Origin: Chimonanthus salicifolius
Taxonomy: Eukaryota > Streptophyta > Magnoliopsida > Laurales > Calycanthaceae
NCBI GenBank assembly: GCA_013350335.1
Contig: CM023539.1
Location: 40,038,631 to 40,102,630, forward strand
Length of the DNA stretch: 64,000 nucleotides
Direction of reading: 5' to 3'
In this document: piece after piece, positions 58,401-64,000 of the stretch
Layout of the letters: every line of letters starts with the position of its first letter
Numbering within the stretch: position 1 is the stretch's first letter
Position numbers and translations under genes: made by a program
The notes under the pieces: generated by a model
What the model saw: the letters and a program-made list of their open reading frames with translations, nothing else
Told to the model about the DNA's origin: nothing
Database searches by the model: none

Positions 58401-58490
58401 GGCTTTTGACACTCTCCTAGTGTGGCGTCTGAGCATGTTGTAGAGAGGAAGACTTTGCTCTAGCAAGTCATATAGCTGGGATGGGAATGT
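34493..58490 (-). CDS. Class IV (branched-chain-aminotransferase-like) PLP protein, 3' twelve exons; 5' end outside the window
   Basis: Visible exons in order are 58490-58311, 58174-58074, 57271-57216, 57042-56956, 56195-56144, 56052-55967, 53101-53048, 52948-52865, 52732-52661, 40266-40186, 39177-39142 and 34621-34493. They cover 338 residues if one extra base in exon 57271-57216 is ignored. Signature segments are FDSVVQGGDAVWEGLRVYDG, LDSKIHHNN (Lys at 53089-53087 is the expected PLP lysine), FVSETNATNI and the C-terminus IPCHSKA. The family member in plants is about 555 residues, with an N-terminal P-loop/sulfotransferase-like domain. The first visible residues TFPSQLYDLLEQSLPLYNM correspond to the end of that domain, so roughly 215 residues lie beyond base 64000. 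The substrate is unknown; an amino-acid transaminase role is inferred. Introns reach 12.4 kb. Confidence 0.88.
35211..35666 (-). mobile_element. Copia LTRs in tandem (LTR1 35444-35666, LTR2 35211-35419)
   Basis: Read on the minus strand, each LTR begins TGTT(A/C)TG(T/C)AG after a GAGGAAGAG purine tract and ends in CA. The two are diverged copies of one sequence. Between them lie only 24 bp, which repeat the last pol bases plus the purine tract. A further fragment of the LTR end lies at about 35120-35170. Confidence 0.75.
35690..36227 (-). pseudogene. Ty1/Copia pol, RNase H C-terminal remnant
   Basis: Minus-strand pieces in order are GRSSTIGYYTFLHSH, ACKLLWIKQFLHKLGF, EIDCYFIHHDISLGNIMS and LVDMLTKPVSQSQLN through LGLINIDIPT, which is the end of a Copia polyprotein just before the purine tract and 3' LTR. 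Stops and an 82-bp duplication break it. Confidence 0.8.
36063..36226. repeat. Perfect 82-bp tandem duplication
   Basis: The unit starting atgtgagtggagaaagg at 36063 recurs identically at 36145. It lies inside the Copia RNase H remnant and shifts its frame because 82 is not a multiple of three. Confidence 0.93.
36240..36369 (+). repeat. Retroposon 3' tail
   Basis: It ends ttaatgaataaaatccc, then gtctctacttcg and an A-run. It resembles LINE 3' UTRs in this window and abuts the Copia remnant. Confidence 0.45.
36760..37165 (-). mobile_element. Copia LTR piece 3, carrying a SINE
   Basis: After removal of the SINE, the flanks (gaaaaaatgtattgtat, ...catcttgggtttagacac..., aaatggaaattctaaa) align with the middle of LTR1 and LTR2, showing a third diverged copy. 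Confidence 0.65.
36847..37081 (-). mobile_element. tRNA-derived SINE with 14-bp target duplication
   Basis: Flanks are perfect copies of TTATAAAGAATAGT (36833-36846 and 37082-37095). On the minus strand the head contains an A-box-like TATCCCAATTGG. Downstream GGTTCAATCCC matches the B-box consensus. The 3' end is a poly-A tract (plus-strand T-run 36871-36882) followed by a TA repeat. I recognise no named plant SINE family. Confidence 0.85.
37685..37819 (+). repeat. Retroposon 3' tail
   Basis: Ends cttttaattaatgaaa, then tgtctcggttc and A8. The layout matches LINE 3' UTR ends elsewhere in the window. No coding sequence is attached. Confidence 0.4.
38200..38347 (-). mobile_element. Copia LTR piece 4
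   Basis: The segment with caaaacaaaatacaatttg followed by aagggtaaattataacatc aligns with the start (minus-strand orientation) of LTR1 at 35600-35666. It could be the remains of the 5' LTR. Confidence 0.5.
39142..39177 (-). CDS. Aminotransferase-like exon, 36 nt
   Basis: It encodes VWTTGTMGELTP in phase 0, with acceptor cttgcag and donor CCG|gtaaat. The TTGTMGEL motif is the conserved cofactor-phosphate loop region of the family. Confidence 0.93.
39178..40185 (-). other. Aminotransferase-like intron (1.0 kb)
   Basis: Its 5' end is a (TC)n/C23 tract immediately after the donor. The remainder shows no gene or transposon that I can recognise. Confidence 0.8.
40132..40181 (+). repeat. G23 run plus (GA)n microsatellite at a splice donor
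   Basis: A run of 23 G (40132-40154), then TGGTGGGGA and (GA)n to 40180. The donor of the neighbouring exon is at 40185, so the intron begins with a TC/C tract on the transcribed strand. Confidence 0.95.
40186..40266 (-). CDS. Aminotransferase-like exon, 81 nt
   Basis: It encodes VMDLVVQENLVLQERRIS then LSEFHTADE, phase 0 at both ends, with acceptor tggttcag and donor GAG|gttcac. LSEFHTADE is highly conserved in this plant family. Confidence 0.93.
41189..44700 (+). mobile_element. Solo LTR, 3.5 kb, Ty3/Gypsy chromovirus (Tekay/Del-like)
   Basis: It begins TATAACACCCCGGATTTTCC (a one-base change from the usual TGTAACACCC) and ends GCAGGGTGTTACA. It is flanked by perfect 5-bp duplications AGACC (41184-41188 and 44701-44705). 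No gag or pol lies inside, so it is a solo LTR. A TATA-like TATAAAA at 42019-42025 suggests the promoter, and palindromic repeats follow at 42543-43263. TGTAACACCC ends and very long LTRs are usual for the Tekay/Del lineage; that assignment is inference. Confidence 0.82.
42543..43263 (+). repeat. Six dispersed palindromes GGTTCGGCCAT...ATGGCCGAACC inside the solo LTR
   Basis: Copies lie at 42543-42569, 42653-42692, 42803-42828, 42877-42903, 43164-43190 and 43237-43263. Half sites occur near 42301 and 42431. Four have the same loop TGTTGT, and 42653-42692 contains a compound version. Arms are 9-11 bp with one or no mismatch. Spacing is irregular. They lie downstream of the predicted TATA box, so they would be transcribed. 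Confidence 0.9.
46001..47025. mobile_element. hAT-like nonautonomous element E (1025 bp)
   Basis: The left end is TAGGGATGGCAATAGGTC and the right end ATTGCCATCTA. Flanks CTCAACCT (45993-46000) and CTCAATCC (47026-47033) match at 6 of 8. Arms contain gggttcgg, acctgactcaacctgac and tcgggttgggcggg-type units. A separate 546-bp MITE is nested at 46141-46686. Confidence 0.7.
46141..46686. mobile_element. MITE nested in element E (CAAGATTGTCAAAATCG ends)
   Basis: The left end CAAGATTGTCAAAATCG mirrors the right end CGATTTTGACAACCTTG with one mismatch. Flanks are ATAAAAAAT (46132-46140) and ATAAAAATT (46687-46695). The termini continue with gaatcgtgaatcg-type motifs. It carries no transposase. 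The frame at 46261-46566 resembles nothing I know. Confidence 0.8.
47106..51400 (-). mobile_element. LINE C, degraded (endonuclease, RT, zf-RVT, RNase H, tail)
   Basis: Minus-strand order: endonuclease end with DDHFMHGSQIKLFNTISDHS (51400-51040); LWLKEGDKNTKFLHRVVNGR (about 50800); RT with FTVKEIREVLGSIAGDKA (about 49900), IDMEKADDYVDWTFEGYLFD (about 49560) and VTHLQFANTLFF, a decayed F-A-D-D box (about 49260); KSSGGLGIVPLQVRNQALLC (about 48750); zf-RVT (48306-47932); and RNase H (47583-47380). The 3' end is a poly-A stretch (T-run at 47112-47119). Many stops and frameshifts are present. Confidence 0.85.
50075..50640. other. Unexplained ~565-bp insertion within the LINE C RT
   Basis: The RT pattern stops after RRHFSAIFQS (about 50640, minus strand) and resumes at LEGRASQPIMDG-like sequence near 50050. 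The intervening DNA is not recognisable LINE sequence and I see no clear terminal repeats or target duplication. Confidence 0.5.
51370..51416. mobile_element. MITE end fragment related to 46141-46686
   Basis: ACGATTTTGACAACACTG matches the terminal repeat of the nested MITE, with cgactagt-like subterminal sequence. The opposite end is not visible. Confidence 0.45.
52395..52565 (+). pseudogene. RTE-type LINE C-terminal fragment
   Basis: Plus strand reads RGTIKTWNVVRNDVLD and, after shifts, EFEKPTPYKWMRL, matching the R-G-R-P-K-K-T-W...A-D-P region at the end of plant RTE reverse transcriptases. It is only a short remnant. Confidence 0.45.
52661..52732 (-). CDS. Aminotransferase-like exon, 72 nt
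   Basis: It encodes FLVKKGHVLTPHADYC then LPGITRAT in phase 0, with acceptor tgatgcag and donor ACT|gtaagt. LPGITR is the diagnostic class IV strand-turn near the cofactor. Confidence 0.94.
52865..52948 (-). CDS. Aminotransferase-like exon, 84 nt
   Basis: It encodes IEGNLAKADDAIMLDQNG then FVSETNATNI in phase 0, with acceptor tggcatag and donor ATT|gtgagt. The Glu of SETNATN is the conserved cofactor-ring ligand of the class IV fold. Confidence 0.94.
53048..53101 (-). CDS. Aminotransferase-like exon, 54 nt, with the PLP lysine
   Basis: It encodes NLDSKIHHNNLINNILAK in phase 0, with acceptor cttccag and donor AAG|gttttt. Lys at 53089-53087 is the expected Schiff-base residue. Confidence 0.93.
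53510..53853. repeat. GGGTCTAA/ACCCGAACC-rich remnant with one hAT-like end
   Basis: The right end GCACACCCCTA, at about 53843-53853, reads TAGGGGTGTGC in reverse, an Ac/hAT-style terminus. The left end and target duplication are not identifiable. Confidence 0.4.
54235..54490. repeat. GGGTTTGGGTCGGG-rich remnant
   Basis: It holds alternating cccatttacaaatggg and tgggtttgggtcggg motifs, related to the outer repeat around 17083-17860. The plus-strand 85-codon frame across it is an artefact of the repeat. Confidence 0.45.
55967..56052 (-). CDS. Aminotransferase-like exon, 86 nt
   Basis: It encodes VLAEWKPPVYDNSDGITLVT then ATTRRNSPN, starting with a one-base carry-over. The acceptor is ttgcacag and the donor is AAT|gtaaga. 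Confidence 0.94.
56144..56195 (-). CDS. Aminotransferase-like exon, 52 nt
   Basis: It encodes VTSGMSPAFNLYGCTLI plus one base, with acceptor ccttttcag and donor ATTG|gtatgc. Confidence 0.93.
56196..56955 (-). other. Aminotransferase-like intron (760 bp)
   Basis: No repeats or coding features are recognised. Open frames here are short and unlike any family I know. Confidence 0.8.
56956..57042 (-). CDS. Aminotransferase-like exon, 87 nt
   Basis: It encodes VKTAIFTTLISNGMFDNAHI then RLTLTRGKK in phase 0, with acceptor aaatgcag and donor AAG|gttatt. DNAHIRLTLTRG contains the conserved class IV R-x-x-x-T-R-G motif. Confidence 0.94.
57216..57271 (-). CDS. Aminotransferase-like exon with a one-base frameshift
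   Basis: The expected continuation after HLD is RLFDSAK... through FINIPSRDE, which needs 55 bases. The exon has 56, with an extra G at about 57257-57258 (gactcaggcaaaa). Both halves are recognisable on either side of the shift. The splice sites catattag and GAG|gtgatt are intact. It may be a real mutation or a consensus error. Confidence 0.75.
57272..58073 (-). other. Aminotransferase-like intron (802 bp)
   Basis: It contains a short direct repeat (gtgagcatggatggg, about 57766-57793) and an A-run near 57577. No other feature is recognised. Confidence 0.75.
58074..58174 (-). CDS. Aminotransferase-like exon, 101 nt
   Basis: It encodes VSVFDSVVQGGDAVWEGL then RVYDGKIFKVNEHLD plus two bases, with acceptor ggttaaag and donor GATAG|gttagt. 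This is the start of the class IV catalytic domain. Confidence 0.94.
58311..58490 (-). CDS. Aminotransferase-like first visible exon, 180 nt
   Basis: It encodes TFPSQLYDLLEQSLPLYNML through WVGDELTTRESAK. The acceptor ttttccag at 58491-58498 shows that it is an internal exon. The linker PSLPVPANEKILVW joins the N-terminal domain to the catalytic domain. Confidence 0.9.
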
Positions 58491-59894
58491 CTGGAAAAAT
58501 CCATAACAATGAAAAAAAGCCAAATTAACAAAGTGACAGTTACAGGAGAGCCCAAAAGAATGAAAATAGTTCAAGAATCTATGCATGCATCCACAGCCCA
58601 CAGCTCCAAAGCAGATAATGATGACAAGCACCAATTGTTTCATTGTCTCCATATCACAACACATAAGAATGTATTATATCACTGAGAATGCCAGACCAAT
58701 TATATCAAGGGTATTTTTTTAATCCATTTAATATTGGGTCATGCGATATCATCAGGATGCATTTTTTACCATTACAGAAATGACATGACATGAGCCTGAT
58801 CTAAAATGGAAGTAACAGGACAAACTTAATACAATTAATCATAATGGTAGCAGGTAAATGGGGCGAGAAAAGACATGCAGCAGCACAATATACTGACAAT
58901 GGCAACTTTCAAAAAAAAAAAAAAATTATACTGACAATGATTCACAAGTATGCAGAAAATGGACAAGGAGGTAACCTAGAAACTTATATCTGTAAGAAAT
59001 GAACAGGAAAATATAGATATAATCAGCCGATTATATATTCATACAAATCAAGAAAAATAATCAGCTGAATATCATTTAGTAAAAAAAGGGATAAAAATAG
59101 GAAATATATAAATACCATGACATGTCATGAAAAGAAGAATATCATTCATTTCACTGGGGTGGCAATTTCATACTGAACAACCTGAATTGAATTCAGATCA
59201 GTTTAGATGGGCATCTTGTGCTCACTAGGCATTATATATAGGTCCAAGATCTCCAAAAGAAATACTGATATATCACTTGGACAGGTGGGCATCCTGCATT
59301 TGTATCTAGCATCCATAGCGACATTATCCAGGTTCGGGACCCCACAAAACCTTTGAGTTCTACTGAGTGTTAAAAAATTTCAGAGCTCTCAAGCATTTGA
59401 GATTTTCATCACATTGCAGCTTCTTAATTTCATTGTTTTAGGTTTGTTTTGGCTAAGATTTTCATTCCATATTTGCTTGAATATGGGTTTGACACAAATG
59501 GTGTTGTGTTGCCAGTTTTGGAGTCTGCAGTTTTGCTTTACATGTGGTCCTTTTTCTAGTGATCTATAGAAGGACACATTAGATGGTTTTTTATGACATT
59601 TAATCTCGCACATGGTTTCCAATCAACCATGTAAATACAGTACTAAAGTATTATAACAAGCAGGGGAACCAGTTAACTGAATAAAAATTTGTTCTGTGTT
59701 TAAGATTATCCTGTAGCAACTTTGGTACTTTGGACAGGTACAGTTCAAGGATTACTTTGAGTTGGGTCGAGGTTGAGGGTACCTCAAAATTTCCAGGTGG
59801 GTCAACTGTATGGCCTTTGACATCAAGACAAGCTTACCTAACTAGACCCATTATTACCACTATTTTCATTTTCTAAAATGACAACAGAAAATTT

Positions 59895-60165
59895 TATTAA
59901 TAAAACTGGTTAAGGTGGTTTGAACAGGTGTATAGGAGACTAAAGACAGCCCTTGTTGGGAAAGTTACAAGATGGAAGTAGAAGGAAGAAGAAGAGGAGA
60001 TAGACCTTTAAAAACTTGGCTAGAAGGGATAAAGAAGGATATGTAGATTTTAGGGGTAATGGAGGGGATGTTTTTTTTAAAGAATAGAATGGAAGAGAAT
60101 AGATCAAAAAGATGATCCTAGATAAATGGGATCAGTGGCCTTGGTGACGATGATGATGGAAGGAG
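59895..60165 (+). pseudogene. RTE-type LINE C-terminal fragment with GAT-rich tail
   Basis: Plus-strand pieces LRWFEQVYRRLKTALVGKV and a degenerate RRGDRPLKTW-like region, then a DP-stop, match the end of plant RTE reverse transcriptases (R-W-F-G-H-V pattern). A gatgatgatgg tail follows at about 60147-60159. Confidence 0.6.
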
Positions 60166-60394
60166 CAAACCAACATAATAAGGGGCGAAAGGAGCGAAAA
60201 AACACATGAAATGTGCTGCGCTAATTACACAATAATCACAAGCACATCAATTAGGGTGCAATGAGCACCCGTAGACTCATTATCACCCTAATTTAAGCAG
60301 TACATAAAAACCCAATGACATGGAAAAAAGCGACCAAAATGCTCAAAATGTAAAAAAGAGGAGGGAAGCAATAGAAATTAATTAACTAAGAAAC

Positions 60395-60575
60395 TAAAAT
60401 TGTGGGGGAAAGCGATAGAGATGAAAGGTTTGAAAATTAGTAAAACAAAGATAAAATATATGAAGCGTAACTTTAGTGATATAAAGAATATAAAGCAGAA
60501 ACCAATTAAAATTGGAAATAACTAAATAGAGGATCAAATCTGGATATAACAGTAGGCTCAGAGCAAGAAGGCTAA
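60395..60575 (+). pseudogene. RTE-type LINE RT fragment
   Basis: Plus strand reads EMKGLKISKTKIKYMKRNFS, like the 'GLKLSRTKTEYMECNFS' segment of plant RTE elements. It lies downstream of a C-terminal fragment, so the two come from separate insertions or a rearrangement. Confidence 0.6.
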
Positions 60576-60864
60576 GCATAACTCTGCGTTCAGCTTTCAT
60601 TTACTGAGCAACTCACTTCGAATATTTTTTATAGCAGAGAGGGCAAAGGAGAAGGAGATTGAGGGTGAGGCCTGTACTCTATTTGTGGAAAACCTACTAG
60701 AAAATGTGCCAGTGCTTTGGTTGGAGCAGTCTTTCAGTAGATATAGGGTAGTTAGGGACATTTTTATCCCAAGAACAATGGATAAAGAGGCAATTTTTTT
60801 TTTTTTTTTGCTTTTGTTAAAATGAAAGATGAATCTCAAGCTTCTCGAGCTACTTTGGTCCTAA

Positions 60865-61700
60865 ATGGTTAGTGACAAGACGTTGGTTAAAAGGGCAAGA
60901 TTTTGGAAAAGGGGCAACAGTAGCATTCATGGCAACGAGTGGCTTTGGATGGCAGCAGTAAGGTGGAAGGCCTGGGAACTTTCAAACCCCAAGGTTTTGA
61001 TGGAAGAAGGATTGGATGAGACGAAAGGGGCAGGAGAGGCCAATTATGTTTCTTTTGTAGAGGCTCTAAAAGGTTACAAGGTTAAGAAGCAGTCACTAGA
61101 GAAAAGGAGTTTGGCATTTATGTTGAAGAGGAATACCTAAAAACTACTGGAGAATGGCTTGAGAAACCCTCATTGGTTGCCTCAAGGCTTTAGTATCAGT
61201 TGAATTTGTGAAGGCATTCTCCCTTTCTCATGTGGCAGAAGAGGTGACTGTGGGATGGTAGGGGAGCGACTATCTACTAGTGTGCTATCAACCAATGGAA
61301 GCAACAAGGAATATTCTACAAAAAGGGTATTCATGGTGGGAAGCAATTTATCTATCTTTAGAGAAGTGGAAACCAATCTTCAAGCCTTCAAGGAGCTTGA
61401 TGTGGACCAAAATAATGGGTTGGCATAGTGGAGAGCGTCTTTGAACAAATTGCAGAAAGGGTGGGTAGAGTTCCTTTGTTGATCCAAGCAATTTGGCATC
61501 GCAGGATCTCAATGAGGTCTGAATATTGGTGGATGTCAAAAGCTTCACAAAGGTATCAAAGGAATTGGTGATGAAATTGGGAGGCTCATGCAAGTGAATC
61601 GTTATTAGGCCAGTCGCAGCAGTGGGTGGTGAAGGGCAGTGGTCGTTAGATTTTGTGGATGGTTCCAGGCTGATGAAGCAATCTTCATCTCCATTGATCC
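60865..61700 (+). pseudogene. Possible LINE ORF1-like region
   Basis: An open frame at 60865-61140 contains YVSFVEALKGYKVKK, reminiscent of the F-A-D-A-L-x-G segment found in plant LINE ORF1 proteins, and degraded frames follow. The assignment relies on position upstream of LINE D and is weak. Confidence 0.3.
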
Positions 61701-62519
61701 CCAACATAGCATGTGCGAGATGGGTACTAGATTGAGCTGCCAGTCGTTGGTGACTACACCTTCAGTGAAGTAAAGATAGGAATTTGGGATTCAAAATTTG
61801 AATTCCCATTATGTTGGTTGTAGTGGCAAGGATTTCAGAGAGTTTGACACATGACATCACAAGATTGGGTTCCCTCTTCTCTATTGGATGGTTCTTCTTT
61901 AGAGGCGATTGGAAAGGCTAGTTTTTGGTGCTGGAGAAAAGAGGGAATCAGGAGAGAAGGTATCTCATCTCGAGGCAGGTAGGATTATCGAGAACTCTAA
62001 TTCATGTGAACGGGTAGCTCAAGATATGGAATGCATTATATCATAAGATGAAGTGACTTAGTATCCGCAAGTGGATAGGAATGGGAATTTGAAGACGAAT
62101 GCTGCTAGGCAGAAGGGAGTCCTGCACTTTTCGTCCTCTATTGGGCCAATGCTAATGACAATTCGAGTGTGGATGAGTCTGAGAAAGGTCTAGGGTTTTG
62201 ATCTCAGAATAGGATTTGGGCCTAGGGGAGATCAAGGTGTACATTCATAAAGTTGGACCTGGTTCGAGTCTGGATAGGGATTGTCAGAATGATGGGCCCA
62301 ATTAATATTGAAGGCAACCGAGGGGTTTTTAAAAGCTCTTAGAAACAAGGAGTTGTCCACAAAAGACGCTATTAGAAGATGAGAGGAATATCAAAATTCA
62401 ATATCTTTTGTGTATTATTCCACAAAATGATAGTCATATATATAAAGTTTATCAATATATTACTTTCCTAATTGAGAGATATCCCTAAATCAATTACAAT
62501 CAATCATAATCTTATTTTT

Positions 62520-64000
62520 GGACTCCGGTGATTGAGAAAGTGGAAAAGAGATTGACCAGTTGGGGTAGGAGATACCTTTCTTTGGGTGGGAGGGTTACTC
62601 TTATGTAGTCTATTTTAATGAATCTCCCAATTTATTTCCTGTCACTCTTTGAAATGCCTACAGGAGTGGTGGGAAAAATTGATCAATTAGTTAAGAAATT
62701 TTTATGGGATGATAAAGATGAGAAAAGGAAGGTTCATTTGGTGGCATGGTTAGAGGTTCTGAAACCCAAGTCCAAAGGGGGTTTGGGAATTGTTCCACTC
62801 CAGTTGAGAAATCAGGTTTTGTTGTGCAATTGGGGTTGGCAATTTGGGAGAGAGGGATTCCTTGTGGGTTAGCGTTCTGAAAGCTGGGTATGGTTTGGCA
62901 GACCATCGTGTTTGGACTTTAGGAGATAAGGTCGACGCATGTAGTTCAACAGTAGTTAAGACTTGGTGGAAATTGAGTCAAGGCTGTGGAGTGGTGGGAA
63001 GCATGTATTGTGGAAAAACTAGATTACTGGTGGGGAAAGGTAATACAACAAAGTTTTGGTCAGATTTGTAGTTAGGGGAGCGACCTTTAAAGGATATACA
63101 CCCAAGGCCTTATAGGGGAGCGACCTTTAAAGGATATATACCCAAGGCTTTATAGGGCTTCAAGGAACAAAAGGGTATTGGTCAAGGATTGTTACCAAAG
63201 GGAGGGTAATGAGGTCTAATGAAATCTAGAGTTTCGTCGGGAACTTCGCTCTTTTGAGGTTGGGAGCAGGGGTGATCTTTTAGCTAAGCTACAGGAATTT
63301 CATTTGTCGCTAGAGGATAAAGATGAACTGATTTGGACGGGTGACTCATCAAGTGTTTACTCGTCAAGTCAATGGTGGATTTGATGCTCAAAGATCAATT
63401 TCAGGATGAAGTTACCATTAACATGGCTTGGAAAGGTATCGCACATCCAAGGGTTCAAATATTTGAGTGGCGTGTATTAAAAGGGAGGGTGTTGACTAGA
63501 GCAGAATTGAAAAGAAGAGGGACGTTAGGATTTGGAAAGGACATTTTTTGTCCTCTATGTTCCTTAGAGGAGGAGGATTTAGTTCACTTGTTTGTTAGTT
63601 GTCCAGTTGCTCAGAGTCTATGGTTGAACTTTGCTAATTTTCTAGATGTACGGTGGGTATTGGATAAAACCTGTGTGGGGTGCATAGACTCTTGGTTATT
63701 GTTGGGATTGCAACCTAGAATGAAATTGGTGTGGTATACGACCACAGGTGTAGTTTTGTGGTCAACTTGGAATGAAAGGAACTCTAGAATCTTTGAAGGT
63801 AATCCATTGGATGTGAATGATCTTTTTCAGAGAGTAAAGTGGAGACTTTGTCTGTGGCTCATGTCTAGTAACGAGTTTAAGGGGTTACAACCTATGGATC
63901 TTCTTTTGTCTTGGGATGGGTGCATGAAGAGTTCTAGTTGGAAAAGGAAACCAAAGGATAGCTAGATTCCTCTGGAGAGGGGTGTTATGAAGTTTAATGT
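62520..64000 (+). mobile_element. LINE D (RT end, zf-RVT), runs off the window
   Basis: Plus strand reads VIEKVEKRLTSWGRRYLSLG then GRVTLM and LPIYFLSLFEMP (62530-62660), KSKGGLGIVPLQLRNQVLLC (about 62770) and a zf-RVT domain at 63372-63965 (FCPLCSLEEEDLVHLFVSC, WSTWNERNSRIFEG). The final bases begin an RNase H region (GVMKFNV). Several frameshifts occur, but the zf-RVT part is intact for 197 codons. It is antisense to the host gene. Confidence 0.85.
63073..63152 (+). repeat. 40-bp tandem duplication in LINE D
   Basis: The unit taggggagcgacctttaaag recurs 40 bases later with about two differences. Being out of frame (40 is not a multiple of 3), it contributes to the break between the RT end and the zf-RVT domain. 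Confidence 0.9.

Larger units (their letters stand above)
58491..64000 (-). other. Aminotransferase-like intron (more than 5.5 kb, runs off the window)
   Basis: No exon for the N-terminal domain is found up to base 64000. The intron holds RTE fragments and a plus-strand LINE. 58665-59890 shows only AT-rich sequence. Confidence 0.7.

Noticed and set aside
60865..61140. Complete-looking 91-codon frame as a stand-alone small gene
   Set aside because: The resemblance to a LINE ORF1 segment and the position upstream of LINE D make a retrotransposon remnant more likely. Kept only as a weak LINE-associated call.
58491..64000. Search for N-terminal P-loop exons of the aminotransferase-like gene
   Set aside because: No minus-strand segment resembling that domain was found, so the gene is taken to continue beyond the window.

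Overview
This is plant nuclear DNA, most likely from a flowering plant with a large, repeat-rich genome. The evidence is GT-AG introns in three plant-type genes, introns of up to 12.4 kb filled with retrotransposons, and abundant hAT, LINE, SINE-like, Gypsy and Copia remnants. The intron sizes recall magnoliids or other early-diverging angiosperms, but that placement is only a guess. All exon models were built by hand from splice signals, reading-frame continuity and family conservation. No bacterial-style operons, CRISPR arrays or viral genomes were seen.

Genes. (1) 81-3553, plus strand: a two-exon gene for an 839-residue membrane-anchored armadillo-repeat protein of unknown function. (2) 8210-29735, minus strand: a complete 12-exon DEAD-box RNA helicase of the RH57/DDX52/Rok1 type (521 aa), a predicted ribosome-biogenesis factor. 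It has a GC-AG intron and a telo-box in its leader. (3) 34493 to beyond 58490, minus strand: the last 12 exons of a class IV (branched-chain-aminotransferase-like, PLP-dependent) protein. Its N-terminal exons lie beyond the right edge. One visible exon carries an extra base that breaks the frame. Genes 1 and 2 converge; genes 2 and 3 are tandem on the minus strand. Nothing suggests that the three act in one pathway.

Repeats. The 21.5-kb helicase gene holds LINE 3' fragments, RTE-type LINE fragments, a truncated Ty3/Gypsy LTR-gag unit and four short hAT-like elements. The intergenic stretch 29.9-34.5 kb holds SINE-like copies and a small terminal-inverted-repeat element. The aminotransferase-like introns hold a broken Copia element with tandem LTRs and a SINE, three minus-strand LINEs, a 3.5-kb solo LTR with its own array of palindromes, and a hAT element that itself contains a MITE. 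The last 5.5 kb is an intron of gene 3 with a plus-strand LINE running off the window.

The most noteworthy non-genic signal is a family of Ac-like hAT elements (TAGGGGTGAAA-type ends, 8-bp target duplications) whose interiors are built from degenerate GGGTCGGGT or GGGCCCAAGC arrays. Five copies can be delimited, two with perfect 8-bp target duplications.
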